Shown: piece after piece, positions 1 to 8,252 of the stretch
Layout: every line of letters starts with the position of its first letter
Position numbering within the stretch: position 1 is the stretch's first letter
Origin: Dokdonella_A sp963834755
GTDB lineage: Bacteria > Pseudomonadota > Gammaproteobacteria > Xanthomonadales > Rhodanobacteraceae
Reading direction: 5' to 3'
NCBI GenBank assembly: GCA_963834755.1
Contig: CAWICQ010000003.1
Location: 124,001 to 188,000 of the forward strand
DNA length: 64,000 nt
Program-made: the position numbers and the translations under genes
Notes under the pieces: generated by a model
Told to the model about the DNA's origin: nothing
What the model saw: the letters and a program-made list of their open reading frames with translations, nothing else
Databases searched by the model: none

Positions 1-294
1 GACCACCAGCACGCCTTCGGCCGCGAGCCGGCGCACCTGTTCACGAAAGCCGCGGCTGCCCGGTGGAAATGCGATGCGGCCGTCCGAGCGCAATACGCGA
101 TACCAGGGCAAGTCGAGCTGACTCGGCGATTCGCGCAGCACGTGTCCGACCAGCCGCGCGCGACGCGGCATACCGGCGCGTGCGGCAATTTCGCCGTAAC
201 TCGCGACGCATCCGCGCGGAATCGAACGGATGACGCGCAGGATGGCCGCCGGATCAGGCCTCGGTGGCCGAGCGTTCTTGTCGCCTGACTTCAT
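1..294 (-). CDS. Alkyltransferase-like protein (MGMT family), 3' end cut by window edge
   Basis: Ninety-eight N-terminal residues from the ATG at 294 are visible and the frame runs off the window at base 1. The fold signature of the O6-alkylguanine-DNA alkyltransferase DNA-binding domain is clear: IPRGCVASYGEIAARAG (helix-turn-helix region) and then LPWYRVLRSDGRIAFPPGS. In true alkyltransferases the active-site loop reads PCHRV; here it is PWYRV, with Trp in place of the acceptor Cys. By family knowledge such proteins (ATL) bind alkylated guanine without repairing it and hand lesions to nucleotide excision repair. Strand and spacing separate it from the next gene. The remaining C-terminus, probably short, lies outside. 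Confidence 0.85.
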   Translation of the reverse strand, partial: MKSGDKNARPPRPDPAAILRVIRSIPRGCVASYGEIAARAGMPRRARLVGHVLRESPSQLDLPWYRVLRSDGRIAFPPGSRGFREQVRRLAAEGVLVV

Positions 295-340
295 GGGCCG
301 CGCACGCTAGCATAGGCCGCCGTCTCGACCGAGAGCCATC

Positions 341-745
341 GTGCAAAGTTTCGAACAAATTCGCTCCCACGTGGGGAGCCGCCACGCGCTAAGCACCAAC
401 GATCCGTACCTGATCAGTTTCGATCTCACGTTCGACGACGGGCGCCATCAGGGCATGTATCTCGCCGAGATGGAGGACGAGGACGGCAACAAGTATCTGC
501 GCATCTCGACACCGATCGGACCCTACGTCGGCATCGATGGCACGCGCTGCCTTCGTTTCAACTGGGAACAACGCACGGGCTATCTTGCGATCAGCGATCT
601 CGACGGATCGCCGTTCCTGCATCTTTGCGAAAACCGGCCGTACGCATTGCTCTCGGAAGAGGAACTCGATCGCGTGATCAACGAGCTCGGCTCGCTCGGC
701 GATCGCATGGAGCAGGCGATCAGCAGCGGCGGCGATACGTTTTAG
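341..745 (+). CDS. Conserved hypothetical protein, 134 aa
   Basis: A 134-residue acidic protein starting at GTG 341 (MQSFEQIRSHVGSRHALS). It has no signal peptide or membrane segment. The alternation of strand-like stretches (YLISFDLTFDDGRHQGMYLA, YLRISTPIGPYV) and a C-terminal helix (SEEELDRVINELGSLGDRME) resembles small chaperone-like alpha/beta folds of the YbjN/type III chaperone type, but no diagnostic motif is present and I do not assign a function. It stands alone between divergent and convergent neighbours; a REP-like palindrome follows it. The ORF on the opposite strand is a shadow. Confidence 0.6.
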   Translation: MQSFEQIRSHVGSRHALSTNDPYLISFDLTFDDGRHQGMYLAEMEDEDGNKYLRISTPIGPYVGIDGTRCLRFNWEQRTGYLAISDLDGSPFLHLCENRPYALLSEEELDRVINELGSLGDRMEQAISSGGDTF

Positions 746-803
746 CTTCATGCTTTTCCGCGCGCGTGGGAGGAACGTCTAACCTCGTGTCCCTCACCCC
801 GCC

Positions 804-821
804 TCTCCCGCAAGCGGGAGA
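804..821. repeat. REP-like palindrome
   Basis: Perfect 8-bp inverted repeat TCTCCCGC-AA-GCGGGAGA with CCCTCACC beside it, lying between the convergent gene ends of the 134-aa protein and pit. The same palindromic core recurs at 41703-41726, so it belongs to a dispersed intergenic family. Confidence 0.6.
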
Positions 822-836
822 CGGAAAGGGTGCGGT

Positions 837-1968
837 TTAAGCCGCGCCCATGAGACGCAGCGCGGCAACCAACGCCCACGCGAGCAATCCCGCGACCGGG
901 AGCGTCAGGATCCACGCCCAGACCATGCGCTCGACCACGGTCCACTTGATCGCGTTGGCGTGCTTGGCCGCGCCGACGCCCATGATCGCGGCGGAAATGT
1001 TGTGCGTCGTCGAAACCGGGATGCCGAACTGCGATGCCGACAGGATCACGATCGCGGATGATGTCTCCGCCGCGAAGCCGTTGATCGGATGCAGCTTCAC
1101 CAGTCTTGTGGCCGAGCGTCTTGATGATGCGCCAGCCGCCGGCCGCGGTGCCGGCCGCCATCACGACCGCGCAGGTCACCTTGATCCACGCCGCGATCTC
1201 GAATTGCTTGTCGGCGTCCTCGCCGACGCGCAGAAACGACAGCCACGACGGCAACTGATCGAGCGAGCCGGCCGTGGTTGCGGTGGCCAACGCGAGTGCG
1301 ATGATGCCCATCGTTTTCTGCGCGTCGTTGGTGCCGTGCGAGAGACCCATCGCGCTCGCCGAAACCAGCTGCGCCTTGCCGAAGAACGCGTTGACGAAAC
1401 GCGGCCGTCCGAGCTTCTGCACCGGTCCGCGCCGCGAACCGAGGAATGCGATCAACGCAAACAGCGCGCCCATCAAGAGATAGCCGATCAGGAATCCCAA
1501 TATCGGCGACGTCACCATCGGCAGCACGACTTTCGGCAACAGGCCCTTGCCTTCCCACCAGTGCACGCCGCCCTGCCACCAGATCAATGCCGACCAGTTG
1601 TTGCCGGCCGCCGCAAGCGATGCGCCGCAGAGTCCGCCGACCAGCGCATGCGACGAGCTCGACGGCAATCCGCGCCACCAGGTGATGAGGTCCCAGATCG
1701 TCGCGCCGAGCAATGCGCAGATGAGCACCTGCGGCGTCACTGCGACGACGCCCGAATCGATGAGCCCCGACGAAATGGTCTTCGCCACCGCGGTGCCCCA
1801 CAACGCGCCGAGGAGATTCGTCGCCGCTGCAAGCAGCACCGCTTGACCGGGACTCAGCACCTTGGTCGCGACCACCGTCGCGATCGAATTGGCGGTGTCG
1901 TGGAAGCCGTTGATGTACTCGAAGACGAGCGCGACCAGCACCACGAGGAGGACCAGCGTCAGGCTCAC
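837..1968 (-). pseudogene. pit: Inorganic phosphate transporter (Pit family), frameshifted
   Basis: The reading frame from GTG 1968 (VSLTLVLLVVLVALVFEYIN) carries the Pit/PHO-4 signature GFHDTANSIATVVATKVLSP, several membrane segments and the second signature SHGTNDAQKTMGIIALAL. Near 1099-1104 the frame breaks: the match continues in another frame as VKLHPINGFAAETSSAIVIL and SVSTTHNISAAIMG-type sequence, ending at the TAA at 837. A single extra base in the stretch reading ACTGGTG explains it. The Pit family symports H+ or Na+ with phosphate across the inner membrane. The gene pairs with the DUF47 gene upstream on the same strand. Either the gene is inactivated or the base is a sequencing error; apart from this base both halves look undamaged. 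Confidence 0.85.
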
Positions 1969-1989
1969 GCGGAAGTCTCCGCGCGCGCG

Positions 1990-2103
1990 GGGATCCGAGA
2001 TTCGGGATTCGCGATCCGCAGGAGCCGCGATGGCTCGATCGTGCACGTGTCCATCGAATCGTACGCCCCCTTCGCCATCCCGAATCTCGAATCCCGAATC
2101 CCG
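1990..2103. repeat. Imperfect inverted repeat of GATTCGGGATTCG type
   Basis: The gap between pit and the DUF47 gene contains GGGATCCGAGATTCGGGATT at the left and CCCGAATCTCGAATCCCGAA at the right, which are imperfect reverse complements separated by about 55 bases. Repeated GATTCGGGATTCG strings are typical of small intergenic palindromic repeats rather than of coding DNA. Confidence 0.5.
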
Positions 2104-2109
2104 TTCTTC

Positions 2110-2739
2110 TCAGGAGTTCTTCAGCACGATCCGAAAGATCACATTGCCAGCGTCGCGGCAACGATCGATGGCTTTTTCGAGGAGCTCGAACAGGTCCTTG
2201 CGCAGCAAGAGCTTGGCCGGGTCGCGTTCGTTGGTGAACAGATCGCGATAGAGCTCGAGAATGAGCCGGTCCGCTTCGCTCTCGATCGACTGCATGCGCT
2301 CGTTCAAATCGCGCATGACATCGAGGCGCGGTCCGCTGCGCAGCTGCTGGGTCATCTGCACGATCACGTCGGTCGCTTTTTCCAGCATCGCCGCACGCGA
2401 AGCGAAATCGTCCTCGACCAGGCGATCCGAGAACAGCACGTAGCGCTCGGCGAATTTCTCGACTGTTTTCGGAATCTTGTACAGCGCGCCGGCGAGTGCT
2501 TCGATGTCTTCGCGCTCGAGCGCCGTGACGAACGTATCGACGAGCGCCTGCCCGATCTGCGCGAAGAGCTCCTTCTCGCGCCGCCGCGCGACACGAAACT
2601 CATCGAGCGAACGCGTCGAAACCGGCGCGTTCAGGAGCTTGATCAAGGCGCGCGTGCTTTGCCGCGCCGCGTCCGCGCTCGCTTCCAGTAGGCCGTAGAA
2701 CTTGTCGCCTTTGCCGAAGATCGTCTGCAACGAGAACAT
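2110..2739 (-). CDS. DUF47 family phosphate transport accessory protein (PhoU-like)
   Basis: A 209-residue all-helical protein from ATG 2739 (MFSLQTIFGKGDKFYGLLEA). The opening FGKGDKFYGLLEASADAARQ and internal EADRLILELYRDLFTNERDP are characteristic of the DUF47 family (TIGR00153), which is encoded beside Pit transporters and resembles PhoU. It probably modulates or couples the low-affinity phosphate transporter at the membrane; this is family knowledge. It lies upstream of pit on the same strand with about 140 bases between, filled by a repeat, so they probably form one unit. Upstream in-frame codons exist to 2847 but are GC-skewed and unrelated to the family N-terminus. Confidence 0.85.
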   Translation of the reverse strand: MFSLQTIFGKGDKFYGLLEASADAARQSTRALIKLLNAPVSTRSLDEFRVARRREKELFAQIGQALVDTFVTALEREDIEALAGALYKIPKTVEKFAERYVLFSDRLVEDDFASRAAMLEKATDVIVQMTQQLRSGPRLDVMRDLNERMQSIESEADRLILELYRDLFTNERDPAKLLLRKDLFELLEKAIDRCRDAGNVIFRIVLKNS

Positions 2740-2930
2740 GGGGATCGCGCCGTTGATGGCACCGTCCGGTGCGGGTGCGGGTCGGCCGGAGACGGACCCT
2801 TTGCGTGACGTTAATGTTACAGCAACGCCCGCGGCGCCCGCCCGCATCTCCGCCGGCGAGGGCAGGCGCGTCGATCACCGGAATCGGGCGATTGCTACAC
2901 TCTCGCCTCGTCCTGCCGCAAAGGGTGCGG

Positions 2931-4241
2931 ATGCTGCTCCAGATTTCGCTGGTCGTTCTGCTCGCGCTGCTCAACGGCTTCTTCGCGCTGAGCGAAATGG
3001 CCCTGATGGTTGCGCGCAAGAGCCGTCTCAAACACCTCGCAGTGACCAGCCGGCGCGCGAAGGTCGCGCTCGGCCTCGCGCAGCAGCCGGAAAGTTTTCT
3101 CGCGACCGTGCAGGTGTTCATCACCTTGCTGCAGGTGAGCGCGGGCGCGGCGCTCGGCGCAGCGATCGGCGAGCGCATCGGCGTCGCGCTCGACGCGCTC
3201 GATCTGCCGGTGATCGACCGCTACAGCCTGCCGATCGGCGTCGTCCTCAGCGTATCGGGCATCACGTTCATCCAGATGCTGCTCGGCGAGCTCCTGCCCA
3301 AGCGCATCGCGCTGGTGGATCCGGAACGTTTCGCCATGGCGACCGCACTGCCGATGCGTCTTTTGACCTGGCTCGCGTCGCCGTTCGCTTTTCTCCTGAT
3401 CTGGTTGACGCGTGCGCTGCTGCGTTTATTGCGCATGAACACCGGCACGCGCGGTCATGTCAGCGAAGAGGAAATCCGCCTGCTCGTCGCCGAAAGTGCC
3501 GATCAGGGCGTGATCGATTCCGACGAGCGCAACATGGTCAATCGCGTGCTGCGCCTCGGCGATCGCACGGTCGACAGCGTGATGACGCCACGCACGCGCA
3601 TCGCGTGGCTCGACGCGAAAGAGCCGATCGAACACAACCTCCAGGTGATGCGCGACACGCCCTACTCGCGCTATCCGGTTTATCGCGGCGGCGAGCAGGA
3701 AGTGCTTGGCGTGCTCGAAGCGAAGCGGCTGGTCGGCCAGATCGGCGCCGCCGGTCACACGGAGCTTTTCAAATCGCTGAGCAAACCGCTGTATGTCCCG
3801 GCGACCGCACGCGCACTCGATCTGCTCGAGGAGTTCCGCGACGCCGAAACCGCGCTGGCGCTCGTCGTCGACGAATACGGCGATATCGAAGGACTCGTCA
3901 CGCTCAACGATCTTCTCGCCGCGGTGGTCGGCAAAGCGGCGACGCCGCTGATCGAACGCGCCGAGCAGCCGATCGTGCAGCGCGAGGACGGCAGCTGGCT
4001 CGTCGACGGCAGCGTATCGACGGACGACCTGCGCGAGCTGCTCGGCATTGCGGAATTGCCGAACGAGGACGACCACGATTTCCGCACCGCGGCGGGCATG
4101 GTCATGGCGCATTTCGGACGCATTCCCCAGGCCGGAGAACATTTCAGCCGAAGTGGCTTTCGCTTCGAAGTGGTCGATCTCGACGGACCGCGCATCGACA
4201 AGCTGCTGGTCAAGCGGATGCCGGTTACCGAGGACGAATGA
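2931..4241 (+). CDS. CNNM/CorC-type transporter-associated protein with DUF21 and CBS domains
   Basis: 436 residues from ATG 2931, preceded by AAGGG seven bases upstream. Residues about 1-180 are the DUF21 membrane domain (LLQISLVVLLALLNGFFALS, then ALGAAIGERIG and GELLPKRIAL). A CBS pair follows (VDSVMTPRTRIAWLDA and ETALALVVDEYGDIEGLVTL), and a CorC_HlyC domain ends it (EDGSWLVDGSVSTDDLRELL). Family members affect Mg2+/Co2+ homeostasis or are loosely called hemolysins. The stop overlaps the next gene's ATG (ATGA at 4238), so the ExoD-like protein is translationally coupled. Confidence 0.9.
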   Translation: MLLQISLVVLLALLNGFFALSEMALMVARKSRLKHLAVTSRRAKVALGLAQQPESFLATVQVFITLLQVSAGAALGAAIGERIGVALDALDLPVIDRYSLPIGVVLSVSGITFIQMLLGELLPKRIALVDPERFAMATALPMRLLTWLASPFAFLLIWLTRALLRLLRMNTGTRGHVSEEEIRLLVAESADQGVIDSDERNMVNRVLRLGDRTVDSVMTPRTRIAWLDAKEPIEHNLQVMRDTPYSRYPVYRGGEQEVLGVLEAKRLVGQIGAAGHTELFKSLSKPLYVPATARALDLLEEFRDAETALALVVDEYGDIEGLVTLNDLLAAVVGKAATPLIERAEQPIVQREDGSWLVDGSVSTDDLRELLGIAELPNEDDHDFRTAAGMVMAHFGRIPQAGEHFSRSGFRFEVVDLDGPRIDKLLVKRMPVTEDE

Positions 4242-4843
4242 GCGGCGCGGAGCGCCAGGCCCGTACGACCGAGCTGTTGCGACGCGCGTTCGACGCGCAC
4301 GGCGGCGACACGATCACGCTCGGCGATTTTCTCGATCCGCTCGGCGAGCGCGCGTTCGGTTTCCTGATATTGATTCTGGCGCTGCCGAATTTCATTCCGG
4401 TGCCGCTCGGCGTCGGCGGCGTGATGGGCGCGCTCGTCGTGCTGGTCGGATTTCAGATGTTGATCGGCCTTTTGCATCCGTGGCTGCCGAACGCGCTGCG
4501 TCGCCGCGGTCTCGCGCGCGCACCGCTCGACCGTTTCATTCAGCGCCTGACGCCCGTCCTGCGCTGGCTGGAACGACTGTGCCGGCCGCGCTTGGCCATG
4601 CTGACGCGCCATCCCGCGCATCGCATCACCGGATTTCTGCTGGTGCTGATCGGCATCGCCCTCGCATTGCCGATTCCGTTCACGAACTATTTTTTTGGCG
4701 TGTTGCTGGTCGTCTACGCGGTCGCGCTGATCGAACGTGACGGCATCGCGCTGCTGATCGCATGGAATGCGAGCGCTGCCGTCGCCGTCCTTCTGCTGAC
4801 GTTGAGCCACGTCTCGGTCGACGCGCTGCGCCGTCTCTTCTAA
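4238..4843 (+). CDS. exoD: Exopolysaccharide synthesis ExoD family membrane protein
   Basis: 201 residues starting inside the stop of the CBS protein gene (ATGA). The N-terminus TITLGDFLDPLGERAFGFLI followed by LALPNFIPVPLGVGGVMGAL is the ExoD signature. Four or so membrane segments follow, including FLLVLIGIALALPIPFTNYF. ExoD family proteins were named for a Rhizobium exopolysaccharide phenotype and their biochemical role is unclear. The coupling to a CBS/DUF21 protein suggests shared envelope or ion-related regulation, an inference from position only. Confidence 0.85.
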   Translation: MSGAERQARTTELLRRAFDAHGGDTITLGDFLDPLGERAFGFLILILALPNFIPVPLGVGGVMGALVVLVGFQMLIGLLHPWLPNALRRRGLARAPLDRFIQRLTPVLRWLERLCRPRLAMLTRHPAHRITGFLLVLIGIALALPIPFTNYFFGVLLVVYAVALIERDGIALLIAWNASAAVAVLLLTLSHVSVDALRRLF

Positions 4844-4856
4844 GCCTGGACGCGCG

Positions 4857-5603
4857 TCATTCGTCCGATTCTTCGCGCCGCGGCCGCGCCGCGCGATCGG
4901 TGTCGGTCAAGATTCCGTGCAGCACGCGCAGCTCGCGCTGATCCAATCGCGCGCGCAAATAGAGTCGCCGCAACCGCATCAAGACCGTGCGCGGCGAGCG
5001 TCCCTTGTGAAAATCGATGGCGTCGAGCGTACGCGCGAGATGTTCGAAGAACGCTTCCAGCTCGGCGCTCGACGCGGGCGGATCGTTCTTCTGCTCCGGC
5101 AACGGCAGCGTTCCCGCGAGGATGGCCATGCGCAATTCGTAGGCGAGCACCTGCACGGCCTGCGCCAGATTGAGCGAAGGAAATGCGGGATCGCTCGGTA
5201 TCAGAACAGCCGCGTGGCAGCGCTTGATGTCCTCGTTCTCGAGACCGATGCGTTCGCTGCCGAATACCAGTGCGACTTCGCCACCCGCGCCGGCGGCCGC
5301 GAGCGCGCGCGAGGCCGCTTCGCGCGGATCGATCTCGTCCATCGGCACGTCGCGACGGCGCGCCGTCGCGCCGAGCACGAGCCGGCAATCGGCGATCGCG
5401 CTGGGCAAATCGGTCGTAATCTGCGCTCGACCGAGCACGTCGTCGGCGCCGGCGGCCAGCGCCGTCGCCTCCTGATGCGGAAATGCATGCGGCGCAACCA
5501 GCGACAGGCGATCGAAACCCATCGTGCGGATCGCGCGCGCCGCCGCGCCAATATTGCCCGGATGCGAGGTCCGCACCAGCACGAAGCGGATTCGTGCCGC
5601 CAT
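4857..5603 (-). CDS. trmJ: tRNA (cytidine/uridine-32-2'-O)-methyltransferase
   Basis: 248 residues from ATG 5603 (MAARIRFVLVRTSHPGNIGA); an in-frame ATG at 5627 would add eight residues. SPOUT knot motifs are present: RTSHPGNIGAAARAIRTMGF at the N-terminus, VALVFGSERIGLENEDIKRC and FPSLNLAQAVQVLAYELR (the SAM-binding trefoil knot). TrmJ methylates the ribose of residue 32 in several tRNAs. The C-terminal extension (FEHLARTLDAIDFHKGRSPR) is the helical extension usual in TrmJ. It diverges from suhB, and in many gammaproteobacteria trmJ and suhB are also divergent neighbours, which supports both calls. Confidence 0.93.
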   Translation of the reverse strand: MAARIRFVLVRTSHPGNIGAAARAIRTMGFDRLSLVAPHAFPHQEATALAAGADDVLGRAQITTDLPSAIADCRLVLGATARRRDVPMDEIDPREAASRALAAAGAGGEVALVFGSERIGLENEDIKRCHAAVLIPSDPAFPSLNLAQAVQVLAYELRMAILAGTLPLPEQKNDPPASSAELEAFFEHLARTLDAIDFHKGRSPRTVLMRLRRLYLRARLDQRELRVLHGILTDTDRAARPRREESDE

Positions 5604-5752
5604 CGATTCGCGTTGACTATCGATCATGAAGCCATATCCGGGACGTTTCGCGCGCTCGACGTTTGGTCGATGCAGAGCGATCTGATAATCTGCACCGAAC
5701 GCGCGGCTCGATCCGCGCGTCGTTCTTTCCAAGCCCGCCCAGCGGAACCAGC

Positions 5753-6553
5753 ATGTCCAGACCCGCCGTCAACGTGGCGGTGCGCGCCGCGCGCGCCGCC
5801 GGCCAGATCATCCTGCGTCACATGAACCGCCTGGAAAGCCTCGCGGTCGTCGAGAAGCAGCAGCTCGATTTCGTCTCCGAAGTCGATCGCATGGCCGAAG
5901 CCGAGATCATACGCGAACTCAAACGCGCCTATCCCGCGCACGCGATGCTCGCCGAGGAATCCGGCGCGACCGGCAAGGGCAAGAACACCTGGGTCATCGA
6001 TCCGCTCGACGGCACGCACAATTACCTGCGCGGGTTTCCACATTTCAGCGTGTCGATCGCGTTGCTCGAGCACGGCGATCCGATCGTCGGCGTCGTTTTC
6101 GATCCGCTGCGCGGCGAGCTCTTCACCGCGAGCAAGGGCGACGGCGCTTTCCTCAACGATCGCCGCATGCGCGTCGGCAAGCGCGAAGGTCTCGCCGCCG
6201 CGTTGCTCGCCACCGGATTTCCGTATCGGCAGCGCGCGCACCTCGATGCGCAGATCGCCATGACGCGCGCGATGTTGCGCGAGGCCGAGGATATTCGCCG
6301 AACCGGATCCGCCGCGCTCGATATCGCCTACGTCGCCGCTGGACGCATCGATGGTTTCTACGAAATCGGACTCAAACCGTGGGACATGGCCGCGGGTTGT
6401 CTTCTCGTTCGCGAAGCCGGCGGACGCCACTGCGATTTCGTCGGCCGCGACGGCATGCCGGCCAGCGGCAACCTGCTCGCGGGCAACATCAAGGTCGTCG
6501 AGGCGATGATCAAGGCGATTGCGCCGGAGCTGACGCCGGAATTGGCGCGGTGA
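5753..6553 (+). CDS. suhB: Inositol-1-monophosphatase family protein SuhB
   Basis: 266 residues from ATG 5753. The Mg2+-binding motif A reads WVIDPLDGTHNYLRGFPHFS, the upstream acidic residue is in MLAEESGAT, and motif B is KPWDMAAGCLLVREAGG. These are the complete catalytic signatures of the inositol monophosphatase family. In proteobacteria SuhB also joins the rRNA transcription antitermination complex with NusA. It is divergent from trmJ with about 150 bases between start codons. The C-terminus ends shortly after LLAGNIKVVEAMIKAIAPEL, the usual length. Confidence 0.93.
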   Translation: MSRPAVNVAVRAARAAGQIILRHMNRLESLAVVEKQQLDFVSEVDRMAEAEIIRELKRAYPAHAMLAEESGATGKGKNTWVIDPLDGTHNYLRGFPHFSVSIALLEHGDPIVGVVFDPLRGELFTASKGDGAFLNDRRMRVGKREGLAAALLATGFPYRQRAHLDAQIAMTRAMLREAEDIRRTGSAALDIAYVAAGRIDGFYEIGLKPWDMAAGCLLVREAGGRHCDFVGRDGMPASGNLLAGNIKVVEAMIKAIAPELTPELAR

Positions 6554-6610
6554 TTTTTCGGTTTTTCCTCTCTATTTCTTGTTGTTGCCGGGCAGCTGAC
6601 TCACCGTTTC

Positions 6611-6803
6611 CTTAGCCCTGTCCTTCGAGGAGAGGGCTGCGTGAGGATGGTCTTCGTTCCGCGCGCGAGCTTCCTTTTTCTCTCGTTGTTATGGGTTCCG
6701 GCAATAACCGACTCACGTGGATGTCGTTGGTTGATCGCGACGAGAAGAAAAGGCACAACGAGACCATGCCCAACGCAACCCTCCCCTTGAAGGAGGGCTA
6801 AAG
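6611..6803. repeat. MITE-like foldback element
   Basis: The left end begins CTTAGCCCTGTCCTTCGAGG and the reverse complement of the right end begins CTTTAGCCCTCCTTCAAGGG. The two ends stay alignable for about 80 bases each (both contain GGGAGGG/GAGAGGG, TGCGT, ATGGTCT and a TCTCGTTG/CTCGTCG stretch), so the 193-bp segment is nearly a full imperfect palindrome. It fills the space between suhB and the ompA terminator and has no ORF of its own. No target-site duplication is obvious. Confidence 0.6.
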
Positions 6804-6816
6804 AGGAGCCCAAAGA

Positions 6817-6843
6817 AAAAGCCCGGCTTTCGCCGGGCTTTTT
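6817..6843 (-). terminator. Rho-independent terminator, probably bidirectional
   Basis: AAAAGCCCGGC-TTTC-GCCGGGCTTTT: a GC-rich stem with a four-base loop flanked by A and T runs on both sides. It lies 26 bases past the ompA stop codon on the minus strand and could also stop reading from suhB. Confidence 0.9.
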
Positions 6844-6869
6844 CCGTTACTCAGTTGCGAACCCGAGAA

Positions 6870-8054
6870 TTAGGAACCCGGATTCTCGACCTTCATCTCA
6901 GTGCGGCGGTTGCGCGCACGGCCTTCCTTCGTCGCGTTGGTGTCGATCGGCTGCGATTCGCCGAAGCCCTTGACCGCGGTGATGCGGCTGGCGTCGATAC
7001 CATGCGAGGTCAGGTAGTCGTACACGATCTGCGCACGACGCTCGGACAACTTCTGGTTGTAAGCGTCGGTACCGATCGAGTCGGTGTGGCCGTCGAGCTC
7101 AACCTTGATCTCCGGATAACGCTTCAGCGCGTCGATTGCCTGATCGAGGATCGCGATCGAGTCGGCCGTCGGCAGCTGCAACGTCGGGTCGATGTTGTGT
7201 TCGCCGGTCTTCGGACGATCGAACTTGAAGTTCACGCCGCGAAGGTCAATGACCACCTTTTGCGGGCAGCCATCCGGACCCACGACGGTGCCGGCAGGTG
7301 TATCCGGGCACTTGTCGTCGCAATCGTTCACGCCGTCGTGATCGCTGTCCATCGTGTGGCAGTCAGGCGCCGGAGGCGGAGCTGCCGGCGGCGGCGGCGG
7401 CGGCGGCGGAGCCGCACCACCGAAGTTGTACACGAGGCCGACGCTGACGATGCCGTCAGTGAAGCCGCTTCTGCTCTTGGTGAGCGGACCGTTCGGGCCG
7501 ATGTAACCCAGCGCCTGGGCGAGGTTGTTCTCGGTGTTGTTGTCGTGGTCGTAACGTGCGGCGATTTCACCACGCAGCGCGAGACGCTCGGACATGTTGT
7601 ACTGGATACCGGCGCCGAGGGTGGCCATCGGATCCCAGCCGTTCTGGTTGAAGCCCTGCTGTTTGAGCAGGAAGCCCGAGTACGCGGCGTGACGCAGCGC
7701 ACCGAAGCCGGCCATGATGTAAGGACGCCACTGCGCGCCTTCGTCACCGAAGAACCAGCGACCGCTGACGCCGAGGCCGACGCTTTCCCATTCATGGCCA
7801 CTACGCCAGGAACCGCCCGAGAAATCGGCGTTGTTGATCGTGTATTCGAAATCGACCGCGAGATGGGGGTTGACCCACACGCCGGCACCAATGCCGCCCC
7901 AGAGCGACGTGTCGGTATCGCGATTGCTATCGGAGAAATCCGCGCCGATGCGCGGTGCGATGTACCAGTTGCCGAAATCCTGCGCGTGCGCAGCCGTCAC
8001 CGCGGCGCCGCAAAGGCTCAGAGCGATCAGCGCACATAAGGCCGTACGTTTCAT
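6870..8054 (-). CDS. ompA: OmpA family outer membrane protein
   Basis: 394 residues from ATG 8054 with a signal peptide (MKRTALCALIALSLCGAAVT, cleavage after AHA). Residues about 25-210 form an OmpA-type eight-strand beta-barrel (repeated aromatic strands such as GNWYIAPRIGADFSD, WYFGDEGAQWRPYIMAGFGA). A proline-rich hinge (encoded by GGC repeats) and a TSP3-like calcium loop (DSDHDGVNDCDDKCPDTPAG) follow. The C-terminal OmpA peptidoglycan-binding domain contains VELDGHTDSIGTDAYNQKLS and RRAQIVYDYLTSHGID, then FGESQPIDTN and RARNRRTEMKV. It anchors the outer membrane to the cell wall. It is monocistronic, with a terminator behind it. Confidence 0.95.
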   Translation of the reverse strand: MKRTALCALIALSLCGAAVTAAHAQDFGNWYIAPRIGADFSDSNRDTDTSLWGGIGAGVWVNPHLAVDFEYTINNADFSGGSWRSGHEWESVGLGVSGRWFFGDEGAQWRPYIMAGFGALRHAAYSGFLLKQQGFNQNGWDPMATLGAGIQYNMSERLALRGEIAARYDHDNNTENNLAQALGYIGPNGPLTKSRSGFTDGIVSVGLVYNFGGAAPPPPPPPPAAPPPAPDCHTMDSDHDGVNDCDDKCPDTPAGTVVGPDGCPQKVVIDLRGVNFKFDRPKTGEHNIDPTLQLPTADSIAILDQAIDALKRYPEIKVELDGHTDSIGTDAYNQKLSERRAQIVYDYLTSHGIDASRITAVKGFGESQPIDTNATKEGRARNRRTEMKVENPGS

Positions 8055-8210
8055 TCAGAGTCTCCTCTCGTTTTGGTCTTCATGCGTCCGCTCAACCCCG
8101 CGCGGAACGCGACACCGTTCCTAGTCTACGCCAATCTGACGTGCGGGAAACGTGTTCTTAACATTTTATCATGGGAACAGGGCTGCCGCGCAATTCTAGC
8201 TGGATCAAAA

Positions 8211-8234
8211 TTTTACAACCAGTATGTTGTAAAA
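8211..8234 (-). terminator. AT-rich inverted repeat behind prpD
   Basis: Perfect 9-bp arms TTTTACAAC and GTTGTAAAA around a 6-base loop, 19 bases beyond the prpD stop and upstream of ompA. In the prpD direction the stem is followed by TTTT, as in a weak intrinsic terminator. The low GC of the stem also fits a protein-binding palindrome for ompA regulation; I cannot decide. Confidence 0.4.
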
Positions 8235-8252
8235 AGATCGTTAAGCCGCGAG

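Noticed and set aside
850..2691. 613-codon plus-strand open frame opposite pit and the DUF47 gene
   Set aside because: It is Arg/Ala/Asp-rich with no family resemblance and lies antisense to two genes with clear homology; a high-GC shadow.
2702..4237. Long plus-strand extension upstream of exoD
   Set aside because: The frame overlaps the CBS protein gene; ExoD homology starts exactly at ATG 4238, inside the ATGA overlap.
7378..7415. GGC/GCC-rich run as a microsatellite or regulatory element
   Set aside because: It encodes the proline-rich hinge of OmpA in frame.
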